Shown here: one piece after another, positions 1 through 8,974 of the stretch
Position numbering within the stretch: position 1 is the first letter of the stretch
Layout of the letters: every line of letters starts with the position of its first letter
Assembly (NCBI RefSeq): GCF_000383675.1
Contig: NZ_KB911821.1
Coordinates: forward strand, 620,001-684,000
Source of the DNA: Terracoccus sp. 273MFTsu3.1
GTDB lineage: Bacteria; Actinomycetota; Actinomycetes; Actinomycetales; Dermatophilaceae
Direction: 5' to 3'
Length of the DNA stretch: 64,000 nucleotides
Notes under the pieces: generated by a model
The model's database searches: none
Seen by the model: only the letters and a program-made list of their open reading frames with translations
What the model was told of the DNA's origin: nothing
Made by a program: the position numbers and the translations under genes

Positions 1-127
1 TGTGCGCATCGAGGACGACATCCTCATCACCGACGACGGCTGCGAGAACCTCTCGGCGGCGATGCCACGCAGCTCCGACGAGGTCGAGCAGTGGATCGCC
101 CGGATCTGGGGCAGCGCCAAGGCCTGA
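1..127 (+). CDS. Aminopeptidase P family (Xaa-Pro aminopeptidase), C-terminal end only
   Basis: Only the last 41 codons are present; the frame runs from base 2 to the TGA at 125-127. The tail reads VRIEDDILITDDGCENLS followed by AMPRSSDEVEQWI, which matches the C-terminus of the M24 (pita-bread) aminopeptidase P family, where the glutamate of VRIED lies near the dinuclear metal site. Such enzymes remove an N-terminal residue from peptides with proline in second position, in the cytoplasm. The rest of the catalytic domain is outside the window, so the family call rests on this short tail. Confidence 0.75.
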   Translation, partial: VRIEDDILITDDGCENLSAAMPRSSDEVEQWIARIWGSAKA

Positions 128-153
128 CCGCCTGGCCGGCTCTCCCCCACCTG

Positions 154-223
154 ACCGAACGCGGCGTTCGGTCTCGAGCGCAGCGGCACAACACCGCTCT
201 CTAGACCGAACGCCGCGTTCGGT
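154..223. repeat. Paired 19-bp palindromes in a convergent gap
   Basis: ACCGAACGCGGCGTTCGGT at 154-172 is a palindrome with one central base. Its exact reverse complement lies at 205-223. A smaller hairpin (AGCGG/CCGCT) sits between them. The pair fills the space between the convergent aminopeptidase and lipoprotein genes. A second pair with the same core is at 23788-23855, also between convergent genes. It could act as a bidirectional terminator or be a REP-like repeat; there is no T-tract. Confidence 0.8.
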
Positions 224-236
224 GTGTCAGGAGGGG

Positions 237-1409
237 TCACTTCGTCATGGGGATCTCGGTCGGGGTCGCTGGCTCGATGCCGGTGCCGGCCCCGCCACCG
301 CCCGTCGAGCCGGGCACCTCGGCCGGTGCCGTCGCGTCGGGCGCCGGCGGCACGACCGTGCCGTCCGACGACACCGAGCCGTTCAGGTCGGGGCCGGGGA
401 TCCGCGGGCTCCACTGCTCGACGAGCTCGACGAGCGATGACGCGTCGGCGGACTCGAGGTTGGTGCCGAGCACGGCCGGTGCGCAGTCCGGGTCGACGGT
501 GAGGCGCACGGGCGGCCCGACGGCATACGTGAGCAGGAGCGTGAACCGCCCGTTGCCCGGGTTGTCCCGGCCCTGGCACGTCTGCCCCGTCGGCCTCGTC
601 GGCAGGGCGCGCAGCGCCGCGACGACCTCGGCAGACTGCGTGGCGTCCAGCGGCGTCGCCTTCACCGTGCCGTCAGCCGCGTCACGGCACACGGTCGCCG
701 TCGGGTCGCCCTCGGGGGCCAGGCTCCGGTCGTCGCCGAGGCGTCCCCACGACGTCCGGTTGCACGCGACGACGTCGGCGGAAGGAGGGGTGCGCGTGCC
801 GAACATCCTTTCGAGCACGACCGCAGGACCGGGACCCGACCGGAAGTCGCCGTTCGTCGACGTCGAGCAGGCGTTCGCGTCGGCCAGCGCGCTGACCCAT
901 ACGACGGCGTCGCCGTAGGACGCACCGACCACGTATGCCGTCTCGTTGCCGGCCATCAACGTGCACACCCGCCGGGCCCCGGAGTCGCGCGGCGACCACG
1001 TCAGGGCCTCGACGAGCTCGACCCGCTGGCCGTCGCTCGCCACGGTGCGCTTCGCGAGGCGGAACGGGGGCTGGATCGGCTTCATGATGTCGACGACGGG
1101 ATAGGCGCACACGACGAGGGAGGTCGGGTCGCGGTCGGGCAGCAGGCGAGCGGCGCCGTCGACGCCCTGCGGCTTCTGCGGCACGGGCACCGGCTTGTCC
1201 ACGGCCGCGGCGGCGACCGACTCGGGGCACTGCAGGGCCCCGTCGGCCTCCACGGGCTGGCTGGTGACCGGCCGGACCGGGCCGGAGGCGAGCGACGTCT
1301 CCCCCGGCTGGGGCGTGGTGGCCGTGCCGCACGCGACGAGCGCGAATGCGGCGGCTCCGGTCAGCAGGACGCGGCAGACGGCGTACGGGCGGGGCCTTCG
1401 GGACTCCAT
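237..1409 (-). CDS. Putative secreted lipoprotein of unknown function
   Basis: 390 residues. The N-terminus is a lipoprotein signal peptide: basic start, hydrophobic stretch at residues 13-26 and a lipobox LVAC with the lipidated cysteine at position 27, so the mature protein should sit on the outer face of the membrane. The body contains several further cysteines, which could form disulfides outside the cell. The last 50 residues are rich in Pro, Thr and Gly. I recognise no domain. The ATG is preceded by a GAAGGAG ribosome site. It ends facing the palindrome pair and runs in the same direction as the next three genes. Confidence 0.8.
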   Translation of the reverse strand: MESRRPRPYAVCRVLLTGAAAFALVACGTATTPQPGETSLASGPVRPVTSQPVEADGALQCPESVAAAAVDKPVPVPQKPQGVDGAARLLPDRDPTSLVVCAYPVVDIMKPIQPPFRLAKRTVASDGQRVELVEALTWSPRDSGARRVCTLMAGNETAYVVGASYGDAVVWVSALADANACSTSTNGDFRSGPGPAVVLERMFGTRTPPSADVVACNRTSWGRLGDDRSLAPEGDPTATVCRDAADGTVKATPLDATQSAEVVAALRALPTRPTGQTCQGRDNPGNGRFTLLLTYAVGPPVRLTVDPDCAPAVLGTNLESADASSLVELVEQWSPRIPGPDLNGSVSSDGTVVPPAPDATAPAEVPGSTGGGGAGTGIEPATPTEIPMTK

Positions 1410-1478
1410 CGGGCGCTCCTTCGTCGGGGATCCGTCACCGGGAAGGACACCTGGGCGCGCGCTTTCGTTGCAGCCGCG

Positions 1479-2099
1479 TCAGCCAGCGGGAGGCGGCGGG
1501 CCCGGCTGGTCCGGACTCGACGGCTGCGACGGCTGCGACGGCTGGATCGGCGGCGACGTCGGGGTGACCGGGGCGATGCCGATGCCCGCCCGGCCACCGA
1601 CGTCGATCCCCGCGTCGGCGAGGATCTGGCGACCCTGCTGGGCGAACTTGTGCTCGCAGAAGACCTCGTAGCGCGTCGCGACGACCTGGCTGACCGACGA
1701 GAAGTCGCGTGCTCCGCGGGTGAAGGCGTAGCCGGCGAGCGACCAGATCAGGCCGAAGACGGCGCCGTAGAGGGCGGTGGAGAGCAGCAGGGTCAACGGG
1801 TTCGAGGGACGCGAGAAGAGCGAGAGGATCAGACCGACGAAGAGTCCGAGCCACACTCCGGAGAGCAGACCGCCGAGCGCGACACGTCCCCACGTGAGGC
1901 GCGCGGTGACCCGCTCCATCTGCTTGAGGTCGGTGCCGACGATGAGGCAGTTCTCGACCGGGAACTGGTTGTCGGACAGCGTGTCGACGGCCTTCTGCGC
2001 GTCGACGTACTGCTCGAACACACCCAGCGACATGGGGTACTCCAGGGAGAGTGTCGCGAATCCCTGGCGTCCCCCCGGACCCTTCGGTTGCAGGCTCAT
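1479..2099 (-). CDS. Small membrane protein with general-stress (YflT/GSP17M-like) N-terminus
   Basis: 206 residues. Residues 20-65 (LEYPMSLGVFEQYVDAQKAVDTL ... VGTDLKQMERV) resemble the nucleotide-binding-like domain of general stress proteins of the YflT type. Two hydrophobic helices follow, at about 72-95 and 101-126. A short soluble segment then leads to a Pro/Ser/Gln-rich tail (about 180-206) encoded by short DNA repeats. This layout is common in actinobacteria, but no activity is known to me. The gene is 40 bases downstream of the acyl-CoA dehydrogenase gene on the same strand. Confidence 0.75.
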   Translation of the reverse strand: MSLQPKGPGGRQGFATLSLEYPMSLGVFEQYVDAQKAVDTLSDNQFPVENCLIVGTDLKQMERVTARLTWGRVALGGLLSGVWLGLFVGLILSLFSRPSNPLTLLLSTALYGAVFGLIWSLAGYAFTRGARDFSSVSQVVATRYEVFCEHKFAQQGRQILADAGIDVGGRAGIGIAPVTPTSPPIQPSQPSQPSSPDQPGPPPPAG

Positions 2100-2139
2100 A
2101 CGTCCATCCTCGCATCCCCGGCTCGGCGCAGAGGGGCCC

Positions 2140-3339
2140 TCAGGCCTTGAGCTTGTAGTCCTCGACGAGGCGGCGGCCGATGATCATCCGCTGGATGTCG
2201 GCCGTGCCCTCGCCGATGAGCAGCATCGGCGCCTCGCGGTAGAGGCGCTCGATCTCGTACTCCTTGGAGTAGCCGTAGCCGCCGTGGATGCGGAAGCTGT
2301 CCTCGACGACCTGCGAGCAGTACTCGGACGCAAGGTACTTCGCCATGCCGGCCTCGAGGTCGTTGCGCTGACCCGAGTCCTTCTTGCGGGCCGCCTTGAC
2401 CATCATTTCGTGCGCGGCCTCGACCTTGACGGCCATGTCGGCGAGGCGGAAGAGAACGGCCTGGTGGTCGACGATCTTCTTGCCGAAGGTCTCGCGCTGC
2501 TGGGCGTAGGAGACGCCGAGCTCGAAAGCCCTTCTCGCGACACCACATCCGCGAGCAGCGACGTTGACGCGGCCGACCTCGACGCCGTCCATCATCTGGT
2601 AGAAGCCCTTGCCCGGCTCGCCGCCGAGGATTTGCGCGTCGGTCGTGCGGTGCCCGTCGAAGATGAGCTCGGTCGTGTCGACGCCCTTGTAGCCCATCTT
2701 GTCGATCTTGCCGGGAACCGTGACGCCCTGGGCGGTCTCGCCGAAGCCCGACTCCTTGTCGACGAGGAAGGTCGTCATGTTCTTGTAGACGGAGTCGGCG
2801 CCCGTGTCGGTCTTGACGAGGACGGCGACGAGGTTGGCCGAGCCACCGTTGGTCAGCCACATCTTCTGCCCGGTGATGGACCACTCGCCGTCGTCGCCCT
2901 TGACGGCCTTGGTCTTGATGGCGGCCACGTCCGAACCGCAGCCCGGCTCGCTCATCGAGAACGCGCCCCGGATCTCGCCCGTCGCCATCTTCGGCAGGTA
3001 GTGCTGCTTCTGCTCCTCGGTCCCGTGCTGGAGCACCATGTAGGCGACGATGAAGTGGGTGTTGATGATGCCGCTGACGCTCATCCAGCCGCGCGCGATC
3101 TCCTCGACGCACAGGGCGTAGGTCAGCAGGGACTCACCGAGGCCGCCGTACTCCTCGGGGATCATCAGCCCGAAGATCCCCATCTCCTTCATGCCGTCGA
3201 CGATGGCCTGGGGGTACTCGTCCTTGTGCTCGAGCTCCATGGCGACAGGGATGATCTGCTCGTCGACGAACTCACGGACGAGCTTGATCAGCTCGGTCTG
3301 CTCCTCGGTGAGGCCGTCGGTCTGCTGCAGTCGGGACAT
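2140..3339 (-). CDS. Acyl-CoA dehydrogenase
   Basis: 399 residues, the usual length for this FAD flavoprotein family, which oxidises acyl-CoA to trans-2-enoyl-CoA and passes electrons to ETF. Visible signatures are YGGLG (64-68), FSMSEPGCGSD (127-137), the flavin loop ITGQKMWLTNGG (155-166) and the C-terminal GEGTADIQRMIIGR. Glu377 in GEGT matches the catalytic base of medium- and short-chain enzymes. No ETF or other beta-oxidation gene is adjacent, so the acyl substrate (straight or branched chain) cannot be told from context. Confidence 0.92.
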   Translation of the reverse strand: MSRLQQTDGLTEEQTELIKLVREFVDEQIIPVAMELEHKDEYPQAIVDGMKEMGIFGLMIPEEYGGLGESLLTYALCVEEIARGWMSVSGIINTHFIVAYMVLQHGTEEQKQHYLPKMATGEIRGAFSMSEPGCGSDVAAIKTKAVKGDDGEWSITGQKMWLTNGGSANLVAVLVKTDTGADSVYKNMTTFLVDKESGFGETAQGVTVPGKIDKMGYKGVDTTELIFDGHRTTDAQILGGEPGKGFYQMMDGVEVGRVNVAARGCGVARRAFELGVSYAQQRETFGKKIVDHQAVLFRLADMAVKVEAAHEMMVKAARKKDSGQRNDLEAGMAKYLASEYCSQVVEDSFRIHGGYGYSKEYEIERLYREAPMLLIGEGTADIQRMIIGRRLVEDYKLKA

Positions 3340-3478
3340 GCTCGGATCGCCACCTTGCGTCTGGGCTCTCGGACAACTGCGACCGAGTATGCCGTCGCGC
3401 CGGGCACGCGGTCAGTGCGCCCGCGTGTGAGTGTCGACACCTGTGTCCTCGGTCACCGGAGATCGTCGGAGCCACCAC

Positions 3479-4351
3479 TCACCACAGCTGTCCGAAGGAC
3501 AGCTTCTTGGCCTTGACCGGTCCCTCGAGCGTCGAGCGCTGGCTGAAGCCGCCCTCCTCGAGCCCGGCCGTCACGCTGCGGAGCAGCTCGCTGCGGGTCG
3601 CCGTCGGGCTCGCCTTGATGGCCTCGAGGAAGAAGTGGGTGAAGGCCCCGTTGGAGCGCCCGTCGAACGTCGCGTCCCTCGCGGTCTGGTCGGGACGGCA
3701 CGCCGAGTGGACGACCGCCCGCAGTGGCACGGACCGGTAGGGGCGGCGGCGCACGTCGGCCTCTCGGCGCGGGCCGGCCGGAGCAAGTCGCCGCGGCAGC
3801 CCCGTCTGCACGGGGCTCGGGAGGAAGCGTGGCCGCCCCTGGCCAGGGAGACCGAGACCGGAGCCGTCGCGGTCGTCGTCAGCGTCCCTGAGACCGGTGC
3901 CGCTGTGGCACGTGTCGAGCAGCACCTCGAGCAGGACCCCGCTCGGCACGCTGCCCATGAGGTCGCGGAGCTCGTCGTCGAGGATGATGGTGTCGCGGTC
4001 CCAGCCGTCGGCACCGACCCGCAGGTCGGCGCAGGCCAGCGCCTCGTCGAGCCCGTCGGGCTCGTCGTCGACGTCGCCGGGCAGGTTCGGCACCTGGACT
4101 CCGTGGGTCGAGATGCTGAAGACCACCGTGTCGCCCGGACGGGACGTGGAGACGAGGCGGGTGAGCCGCGACCACACGTCCTTCCTGGTCGCCGTGCCAT
4201 CACACAGCACGACGACGTCGGAGACCCCGAAGTGCAGCGCAGTGAGCGCCTCGGCCACGTCATGGGCGTCGTTGACACACCCTCGCAACCAGTCCGTCTC
4301 GCGCAGCGAGGCGAACTCGTTGATGCCGACGCACAACGCAGACCGCGTCAC
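3479..4351 (-). CDS. Caspase-like cysteine protease (peptidase C14 family), copy B
   Basis: 290 residues, GTG start. It begins ALCVGINEF, the typical first strand of bacterial caspase-fold enzymes. The catalytic His is in SISTHG (His83) and the Cys in LLDTCHSG (Cys148). The aspartate two residues before the cysteine is the position that gives metacaspases their preference for Lys/Arg at P1 (family knowledge). No signal peptide or membrane helix, so it is likely cytosolic. It is a tandem duplicate of the gene 22 bases upstream: the two 3' ends are nearly identical for about 200 bp, while the segment after the cysteine (residues 155-215) has drifted. Probably the last gene of the CHAT-hydrolase operon. 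Confidence 0.88.
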   Translation of the reverse strand: MTRSALCVGINEFASLRETDWLRGCVNDAHDVAEALTALHFGVSDVVVLCDGTATRKDVWSRLTRLVSTSRPGDTVVFSISTHGVQVPNLPGDVDDEPDGLDEALACADLRVGADGWDRDTIILDDELRDLMGSVPSGVLLEVLLDTCHSGTGLRDADDDRDGSGLGLPGQGRPRFLPSPVQTGLPRRLAPAGPRREADVRRRPYRSVPLRAVVHSACRPDQTARDATFDGRSNGAFTHFFLEAIKASPTATRSELLRSVTAGLEEGGFSQRSTLEGPVKAKKLSFGQLW

Positions 4352-4373
4352 GATGCGGCCAGGGCCGGTTCGG

Positions 4374-5249
4374 TCACCACAGCTGTCCGAAGGCGACCTT
4401 CTTGGCCTTGACCGGTCCCTCGAGCGTCGAGCGCTGGCTGAAGTCGCCGTCCTTGAGCCCGGCCGTCACGCTGCGGAGCAGCTCGGTGCGGGTCGCCGTC
4501 GGGCTGGCCTTCATGGCCTTGAGGAAGAGGTACGTGAAGGCCCCGTTGGAGCGGCCGTCGAACGTCGCGTCCGACGCCGTCTGGTTGGGCTTGCACGCCG
4601 CGAAGAGGACGGGCTTCGAGGCCGTGGTGCGGCTCTTCGTCAGCTCGACGAGCGCCTTGCGGTCGACGGTGCGCACCGGCGTGACGGCGCGGATCGACCG
4701 GGCCTGGTCGAGTCCGCGACGCGTGGGTGGCGGCAGGTAGCGCGGCTTGCGGCCGAGGAGCTGCGCCTGCAGGATCTCGTCGAGGTCCTTGAGGCCGGTG
4801 CCGCTGTGGCACGTGTCGAGCAGCACCTCGAGCAGGACGCCTGCGGGCACGCGGGAAAAGAGGTCGCGCAGCTCGTCGTCGACGATGACGGTGTCGCGGT
4901 CCCACTGGTCGCCCTTCTGGCGGATGTCGTGGCACGCGAAGGCCTCGTCGAGACCGTCCGGCTCGTCGTCGCCACCGGGCTCGTTGGGCACCTGCGTGCC
5001 GTGGCTGGAGAAGGTGAAGATCAGGTGGTCGCCGGCCTTCGCGGTGTCGACGAGCGTCGTCAGCGCTGCCATGACGGCCTTCTTCGTCGCGCCGGCATCG
5101 GTGAGCACCGTCGTCGCGCGCGCAGTGAAGCCGAGCGGCCGCAGCGCCTTGGCGATGTCGTTCGCGTCGTTGACGCAGCCGTTGAGCCAGCTCGTCTGCG
5201 GCAGCGACTCGAACTCGTTGATCCCCACGCACAGAGCCCTGCTTGCCAT
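4374..5249 (-). CDS. Caspase-like cysteine protease (peptidase C14 family), copy A
   Basis: 291 residues. The ATG at 5249 is chosen because GAAGGAAGG lies just upstream and the protein then starts MASRALCVGINEF, collinear with copy B; the frame extends further upstream only by antisense-like sequence. The dyad is His83 (FSSHG) and Cys147 (LLDTCHSG), with the acidic residue at Cys-2 typical of metacaspase S1 pockets. The C-terminal FSQRSTLEGP segment is shared with copy B. It is a single-domain enzyme with no prodomain. It starts 61 bases after the CHAT protein gene ends, which suggests co-transcription and work in the same proteolytic pathway. Confidence 0.88.
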   Translation of the reverse strand: MASRALCVGINEFESLPQTSWLNGCVNDANDIAKALRPLGFTARATTVLTDAGATKKAVMAALTTLVDTAKAGDHLIFTFSSHGTQVPNEPGGDDEPDGLDEAFACHDIRQKGDQWDRDTVIVDDELRDLFSRVPAGVLLEVLLDTCHSGTGLKDLDEILQAQLLGRKPRYLPPPTRRGLDQARSIRAVTPVRTVDRKALVELTKSRTTASKPVLFAACKPNQTASDATFDGRSNGAFTYLFLKAMKASPTATRTELLRSVTAGLKDGDFSQRSTLEGPVKAKKVAFGQLW

Positions 5250-5310
5250 GGCCGTTCCTTCCTTCTCGGAACCCCTCGGGTGAGCGGGTTCGACTGGGGT
5301 GTATGCCGTT

Positions 5311-8300
5311 TCACACTGTCTCGAGGACCGCGTCGGGTCTCGCGTACACGACGTAGGCGAGCCAGGTCGGGTCGTCCGCGTCCCGCGCTGCCGCCCGGGC
5401 AAGAGCACTCGCCCGGGACATCTGGGTGCCCTTGAGCAGCTCCTCGTACAACGTCTCGACGAAGACCCGAGCCGGCTCCTCCTGGACCGACCACAGGCAC
5501 GAGACGAAGGCCGAGGCGCCGGCGTCGAGGAACGCCTTGGCGAAGCCGCCAACCGTCGTGAAGAGCTCGCCGGACCGTCCGGTCTGGCAGGCGTTGAGCA
5601 CGACGATGGGACCGACGCTGTCCGGTCCGGTCCAGTCGAGGTTCTGGGAGACGTCGGTCGAGCTGAGGTACTGCTCGCGCACGGTGGTGCCGCGCCGCTG
5701 GCCCTTGAGCAGCACTTTCGCCTCGGCGATGTCCTCGGAACGTGCCGCCCCGTGGCCCGAGAAGTGGAGCAGGTCGAAGCCGCCGCCGCGCAGGAGCTTC
5801 TCGACGCCGCTCGGGGTGGCCGTCACGGGCTTGGCGCCGAACCGGTCCTTGAGGTAGCCGGCCTCGGCGACACCGACGTCGTTCTTGAACATCGGGTTGG
5901 CGTAGACGGGACAGATCGACCGTGCGTGGCCCCGGCGCACGCGGACGGCCCGGGGAGGGAAGCTGCCGAGCTGCCAGCGCACGAGCCCACCGGAGGCGAG
6001 GAAGCGTGGCGTCGTGCCGCGCTTGCCGCGAGCGGGCTTGAGGTGGACGAGCTCCCACGGCACGAACGGCTCGTCGGTGTAGACGATGAGGTCGTGCACG
6101 AGGTCGCGGTGCTCCCAGAGGTAGGCCTGCATGTCCTCGGGGAAGAACTGGTCGAAGAGCATCGTGCCGGTGTTCTGCAGCTGCGACATCCGCTGGCGCG
6201 GTGTCAGGTCGGGATCCTTGATGACCCGCTCCACCTCGGCGATCCGTTCGCGCACGAACTCGTCACGCCCGAGGATCGGCGCCGACTCGAAGACCCGCTC
6301 GGGCTCGCCCGGCACGAGCCGGAGCGCGTAGCTGTAGACGCGCTCACCCGTGACGCGCCGGCACTCGACGATGTCGAGGCAGGGCAGGCCGTCGAGCTCC
6401 GGGGCGTCGATGCCCGTGTGGACGGTGGCGGTGACGGGCGTCGGGGCGACCATCCCCGCGGCGGCCGCCGTCGACTCGAGGGTGACGGTGGCGAGCGGCA
6501 CCCAGCCCTGCCGGAGGATGATGGACACGCGGACGGGCCCGGGCGCCAGGGCTCGCACCCGGAAGGTCAGCTCGCTGGCCCAGTCGCCGCTCGGCAGGCC
6601 GAAGACCTTGGCGTCCGTCTCGAGGACCTGCACGTTGTCCTTGGCGTAGACCTGCACGCTGATCGGGCGCTCCGCGTCGACGTGGAGCGTCCTGGACTCG
6701 TGGACCGTGCCCTCCGTCGGCGCCACCGCCTGTCGCGCGAGCCGGACCCGGACCGTCACGTCGGCACCCGGGGTGACCGTCGCAGGCATCTCCACCGCGA
6801 GCTCGGCCTCCGTCGTGCCCTCGAGAGGGCTCGTGGGTCCAGCGTTCGCGGGCTTCTCCCGGTCGCGGCGCGTCGCCTTCTTCGCCGTCGCCTTCTTCGC
6901 CGTCGCCTTCTCCGCCGTCGCCTTCTTCGCCGTCTTCCCCGTCGCCCTCCCGGCGGCCGTCCTCGCCGGCGGCTCCGCCCGGGGGCCGGTGGCGGGTCGC
7001 GCGGGCGGACGCGCATGGGTGCCGGGAGGCCTCGTCGCGGACGGCGGACGGGCGGCTGTCGGCGGTCGGGCGGCGGTGGTCGGCGCCTCCACCTCGGCCA
7101 TCTCGAGTCCACGCTCGTCACCACCACCGTCGGCGCCGAGGACCGGCCCCGCGGTCATCCACCCGGGCAGGTGAGCCTCCTCGTCCGACGCGCCGAGCCC
7201 GAGCGGCAGCCACTGCGAGATCGCACCGATGACCGGGAGCTGCGCGAAGTAGTTGACGTGGTGGACGACGTCGTTGGTGCCGAGGGCGAACGTGTCGCGC
7301 ACGTAGCCGCCGCTCGGCAGGCCGATCGCCGACATCGAGTCGGTGTCGACGACGAGGTCGTTGCGCCCCTTGAAGATCCCGTCGACGAAGCCCTCGGCGA
7401 GACGGACGGCGAGCTCGCGCGGGAACTCGGGCGGGTTGTGGTGGTCGTCGAAGAGCGACACGTGGAAGTCGGACGAGACGACGTACCAGCTCGTCCCGGG
7501 CCGGGGCTGGCCCGGCTGGTCCTCGTTGAGGGTCGTGACGAAGGGCCCGTCGGGCGTCATCGCGGCGAGACCGGGCACGCCGTCGTCGCCGGCGGCGTAC
7601 GACACGAGGTACTTCACGAGCGCGCCGACGCCACAAACGACACCGGTGACGACAGCCGCGAAGGGAGCTCCGCCGGGCACGAGGGACAGGCCGGCAGCGG
7701 TCACCATGACGAGGTTCGTGTAGAGGTCGACGAGGTCGTGCCAGCGCTCGGGGTCGGCGAGGTGGGTGCCGCCGTTGGTGGAGGCCACGAAGACGATGGA
7801 GTCGACGGCGACGCGCAGTCCCGCACCCGGCAGCACCGACTCGACGAAGGACCTCGTGACCAGCCCGCCGCGGCTGTGCGTGATGACGTCGATGACGAGC
7901 TCGCCGTCGTGGGGCGCGAGCAGGGCGAGCAGGTCGCGCGCGTTGCGCTCCGGGTCGACGCTGAGCGTTCGGTGGTCGAAGCCGATGACGGCGTCGTACG
8001 CCGACACGAGGGTGTCGACGAAGCCCTCCGCGCCGGGCGTGACAGCGAGGGCCCCGAAGGCGCTGGTGGTCGACGAGAACGTGCCGTGGACGAGGAGCAG
8101 GACCCGTGCCGCCCGGTCGGTGGGGAGGCCCACCTCCGCGAGCGAGCCGACCGGCTTCCACGCGTCGAGCGTTCCCCCCGTCACGTGGACGAGCCCGGTG
8201 CGCACGCCCGACTCGAGTCGCTCGACGACCTTGTCGACGATGACGGGTGCGGCGAAGCGCAGCACGATCGCCTGGAGGACGCCGTGGGCCAGGTCCCCGA

Positions 8301-8778
8301 GCAGCCCGCGGTCAGCCGGTCCCGCACCAGGTCGCTCGAGGCCCCGCGACCGCGGTCGCGGACGCCGCGGGCGCTCCGGTTGCACCGACAGGGCGAACGA
8401 CACGGTGCGGGGACCGGGGTCGATCGACCGCGTGCGTTCGGCGGCATCGACCGGCAGGTGCCACGAGTAGACCCCGTCGCGCTCGAGCAGGACGACGGCG
8501 TCGTTGCCGGCCGGCACGTCGACGTCGAGCTTCACGGTGCCCGCCCTGTTGGCCGGTGCGGGACCACCCAGGTCGCGAGATCGCTGTGGTGTCAGGTCGA
8601 TCCGGTCGACCACGACGAAGTCGTCGGTGCGCAGGGCCTCGACGAGGGCCGCCCGCTCAGCCGCCCGGCGGTCACCCGAGGGCAGGTCCCTGTCGGCGCG
8701 GTCGGTCGCGGCGGACGCGTCGTAGCCGCGGGGCGCGCGCACGCGCACCGCTCCCCCGCCGAAGGACGCGGACGGCAT
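5311..8778 (-). CDS. Alpha/beta-hydrolase fused to CHAT caspase-fold protease
   Basis: 1155 residues, cytosolic (no signal or membrane segment). Residues 1-200 are not recognised. About 215-530 is a lipase-like alpha/beta-hydrolase: oxyanion region LLLVHGTFSS (227-236), nucleophile elbow THSRGG (Ser302), and later Asp and His candidates in GRNDLVVD and VVHHVNY. About 560-640 is a disordered linker rich in Ala, Pro and Lys with AKKAT repeats. A beta-rich segment (655-775) follows. The C-terminal part (about 870-1155) is a CHAT domain with LLHFSGHG (His1009) and VVLNACQTG (Cys1064). CHAT proteases act in bacterial immunity and cell-death circuits such as TPR-CHAT/Craspase and gasdermin activation (known for the class); the role here is inferred. 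ATG start preceded by GGAGGGAG; first gene of the operon with the two caspase-like genes. Confidence 0.9.
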   Translation of the reverse strand: MPSASFGGGAVRVRAPRGYDASAATDRADRDLPSGDRRAAERAALVEALRTDDFVVVDRIDLTPQRSRDLGGPAPANRAGTVKLDVDVPAGNDAVVLLERDGVYSWHLPVDAAERTRSIDPGPRTVSFALSVQPERPRRPRPRSRGLERPGAGPADRGLLGDLAHGVLQAIVLRFAAPVIVDKVVERLESGVRTGLVHVTGGTLDAWKPVGSLAEVGLPTDRAARVLLLVHGTFSSTTSAFGALAVTPGAEGFVDTLVSAYDAVIGFDHRTLSVDPERNARDLLALLAPHDGELVIDVITHSRGGLVTRSFVESVLPGAGLRVAVDSIVFVASTNGGTHLADPERWHDLVDLYTNLVMVTAAGLSLVPGGAPFAAVVTGVVCGVGALVKYLVSYAAGDDGVPGLAAMTPDGPFVTTLNEDQPGQPRPGTSWYVVSSDFHVSLFDDHHNPPEFPRELAVRLAEGFVDGIFKGRNDLVVDTDSMSAIGLPSGGYVRDTFALGTNDVVHHVNYFAQLPVIGAISQWLPLGLGASDEEAHLPGWMTAGPVLGADGGGDERGLEMAEVEAPTTAARPPTAARPPSATRPPGTHARPPARPATGPRAEPPARTAAGRATGKTAKKATAEKATAKKATAKKATRRDREKPANAGPTSPLEGTTEAELAVEMPATVTPGADVTVRVRLARQAVAPTEGTVHESRTLHVDAERPISVQVYAKDNVQVLETDAKVFGLPSGDWASELTFRVRALAPGPVRVSIILRQGWVPLATVTLESTAAAAGMVAPTPVTATVHTGIDAPELDGLPCLDIVECRRVTGERVYSYALRLVPGEPERVFESAPILGRDEFVRERIAEVERVIKDPDLTPRQRMSQLQNTGTMLFDQFFPEDMQAYLWEHRDLVHDLIVYTDEPFVPWELVHLKPARGKRGTTPRFLASGGLVRWQLGSFPPRAVRVRRGHARSICPVYANPMFKNDVGVAEAGYLKDRFGAKPVTATPSGVEKLLRGGGFDLLHFSGHGAARSEDIAEAKVLLKGQRRGTTVREQYLSSTDVSQNLDWTGPDSVGPIVVLNACQTGRSGELFTTVGGFAKAFLDAGASAFVSCLWSVQEEPARVFVETLYEELLKGTQMSRASALARAAARDADDPTWLAYVVYARPDAVLETV

Positions 8779-8974
8779 ACCTGGGCTCCCTCCGAGACGT
8801 CTCCCCTGCTCCTTGCCACGGTAGAGGTGAACGGGGTGCTCGGTGATACAGATCGCGGCAAACGCCTCGAACGCGGCGCGGAATCAAATCCGTTGCGCAG
8901 GACCCGCTGGATGCGCCAGTCTCTTCGCGAGCGCAGCGGCACACGGCCGCACGCCGGGACCCAAGGAGGGTGAC

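Noticed and set aside
154-223. LexA/SOS box reading of the CGAACGC...GTTCG palindromes
   Set aside because: Actinobacterial SOS boxes are CGAAC-N4-GTTCG; these have a 5-base centre and sit between convergent 3' ends, not in promoters.
3479-8778. Metacaspase operon as part of a CRISPR type III-E (Craspase) locus
   Set aside because: No Cas7-11/gRAMP gene, CRISPR array or TPR repeats in the neighbourhood.
5299-8973. Long open frame on the plus strand opposite the CHAT gene
   Set aside because: Antisense shadow of GC-rich codon bias: no family features, no ribosome site, and the minus-strand frame has clear catalytic motifs.
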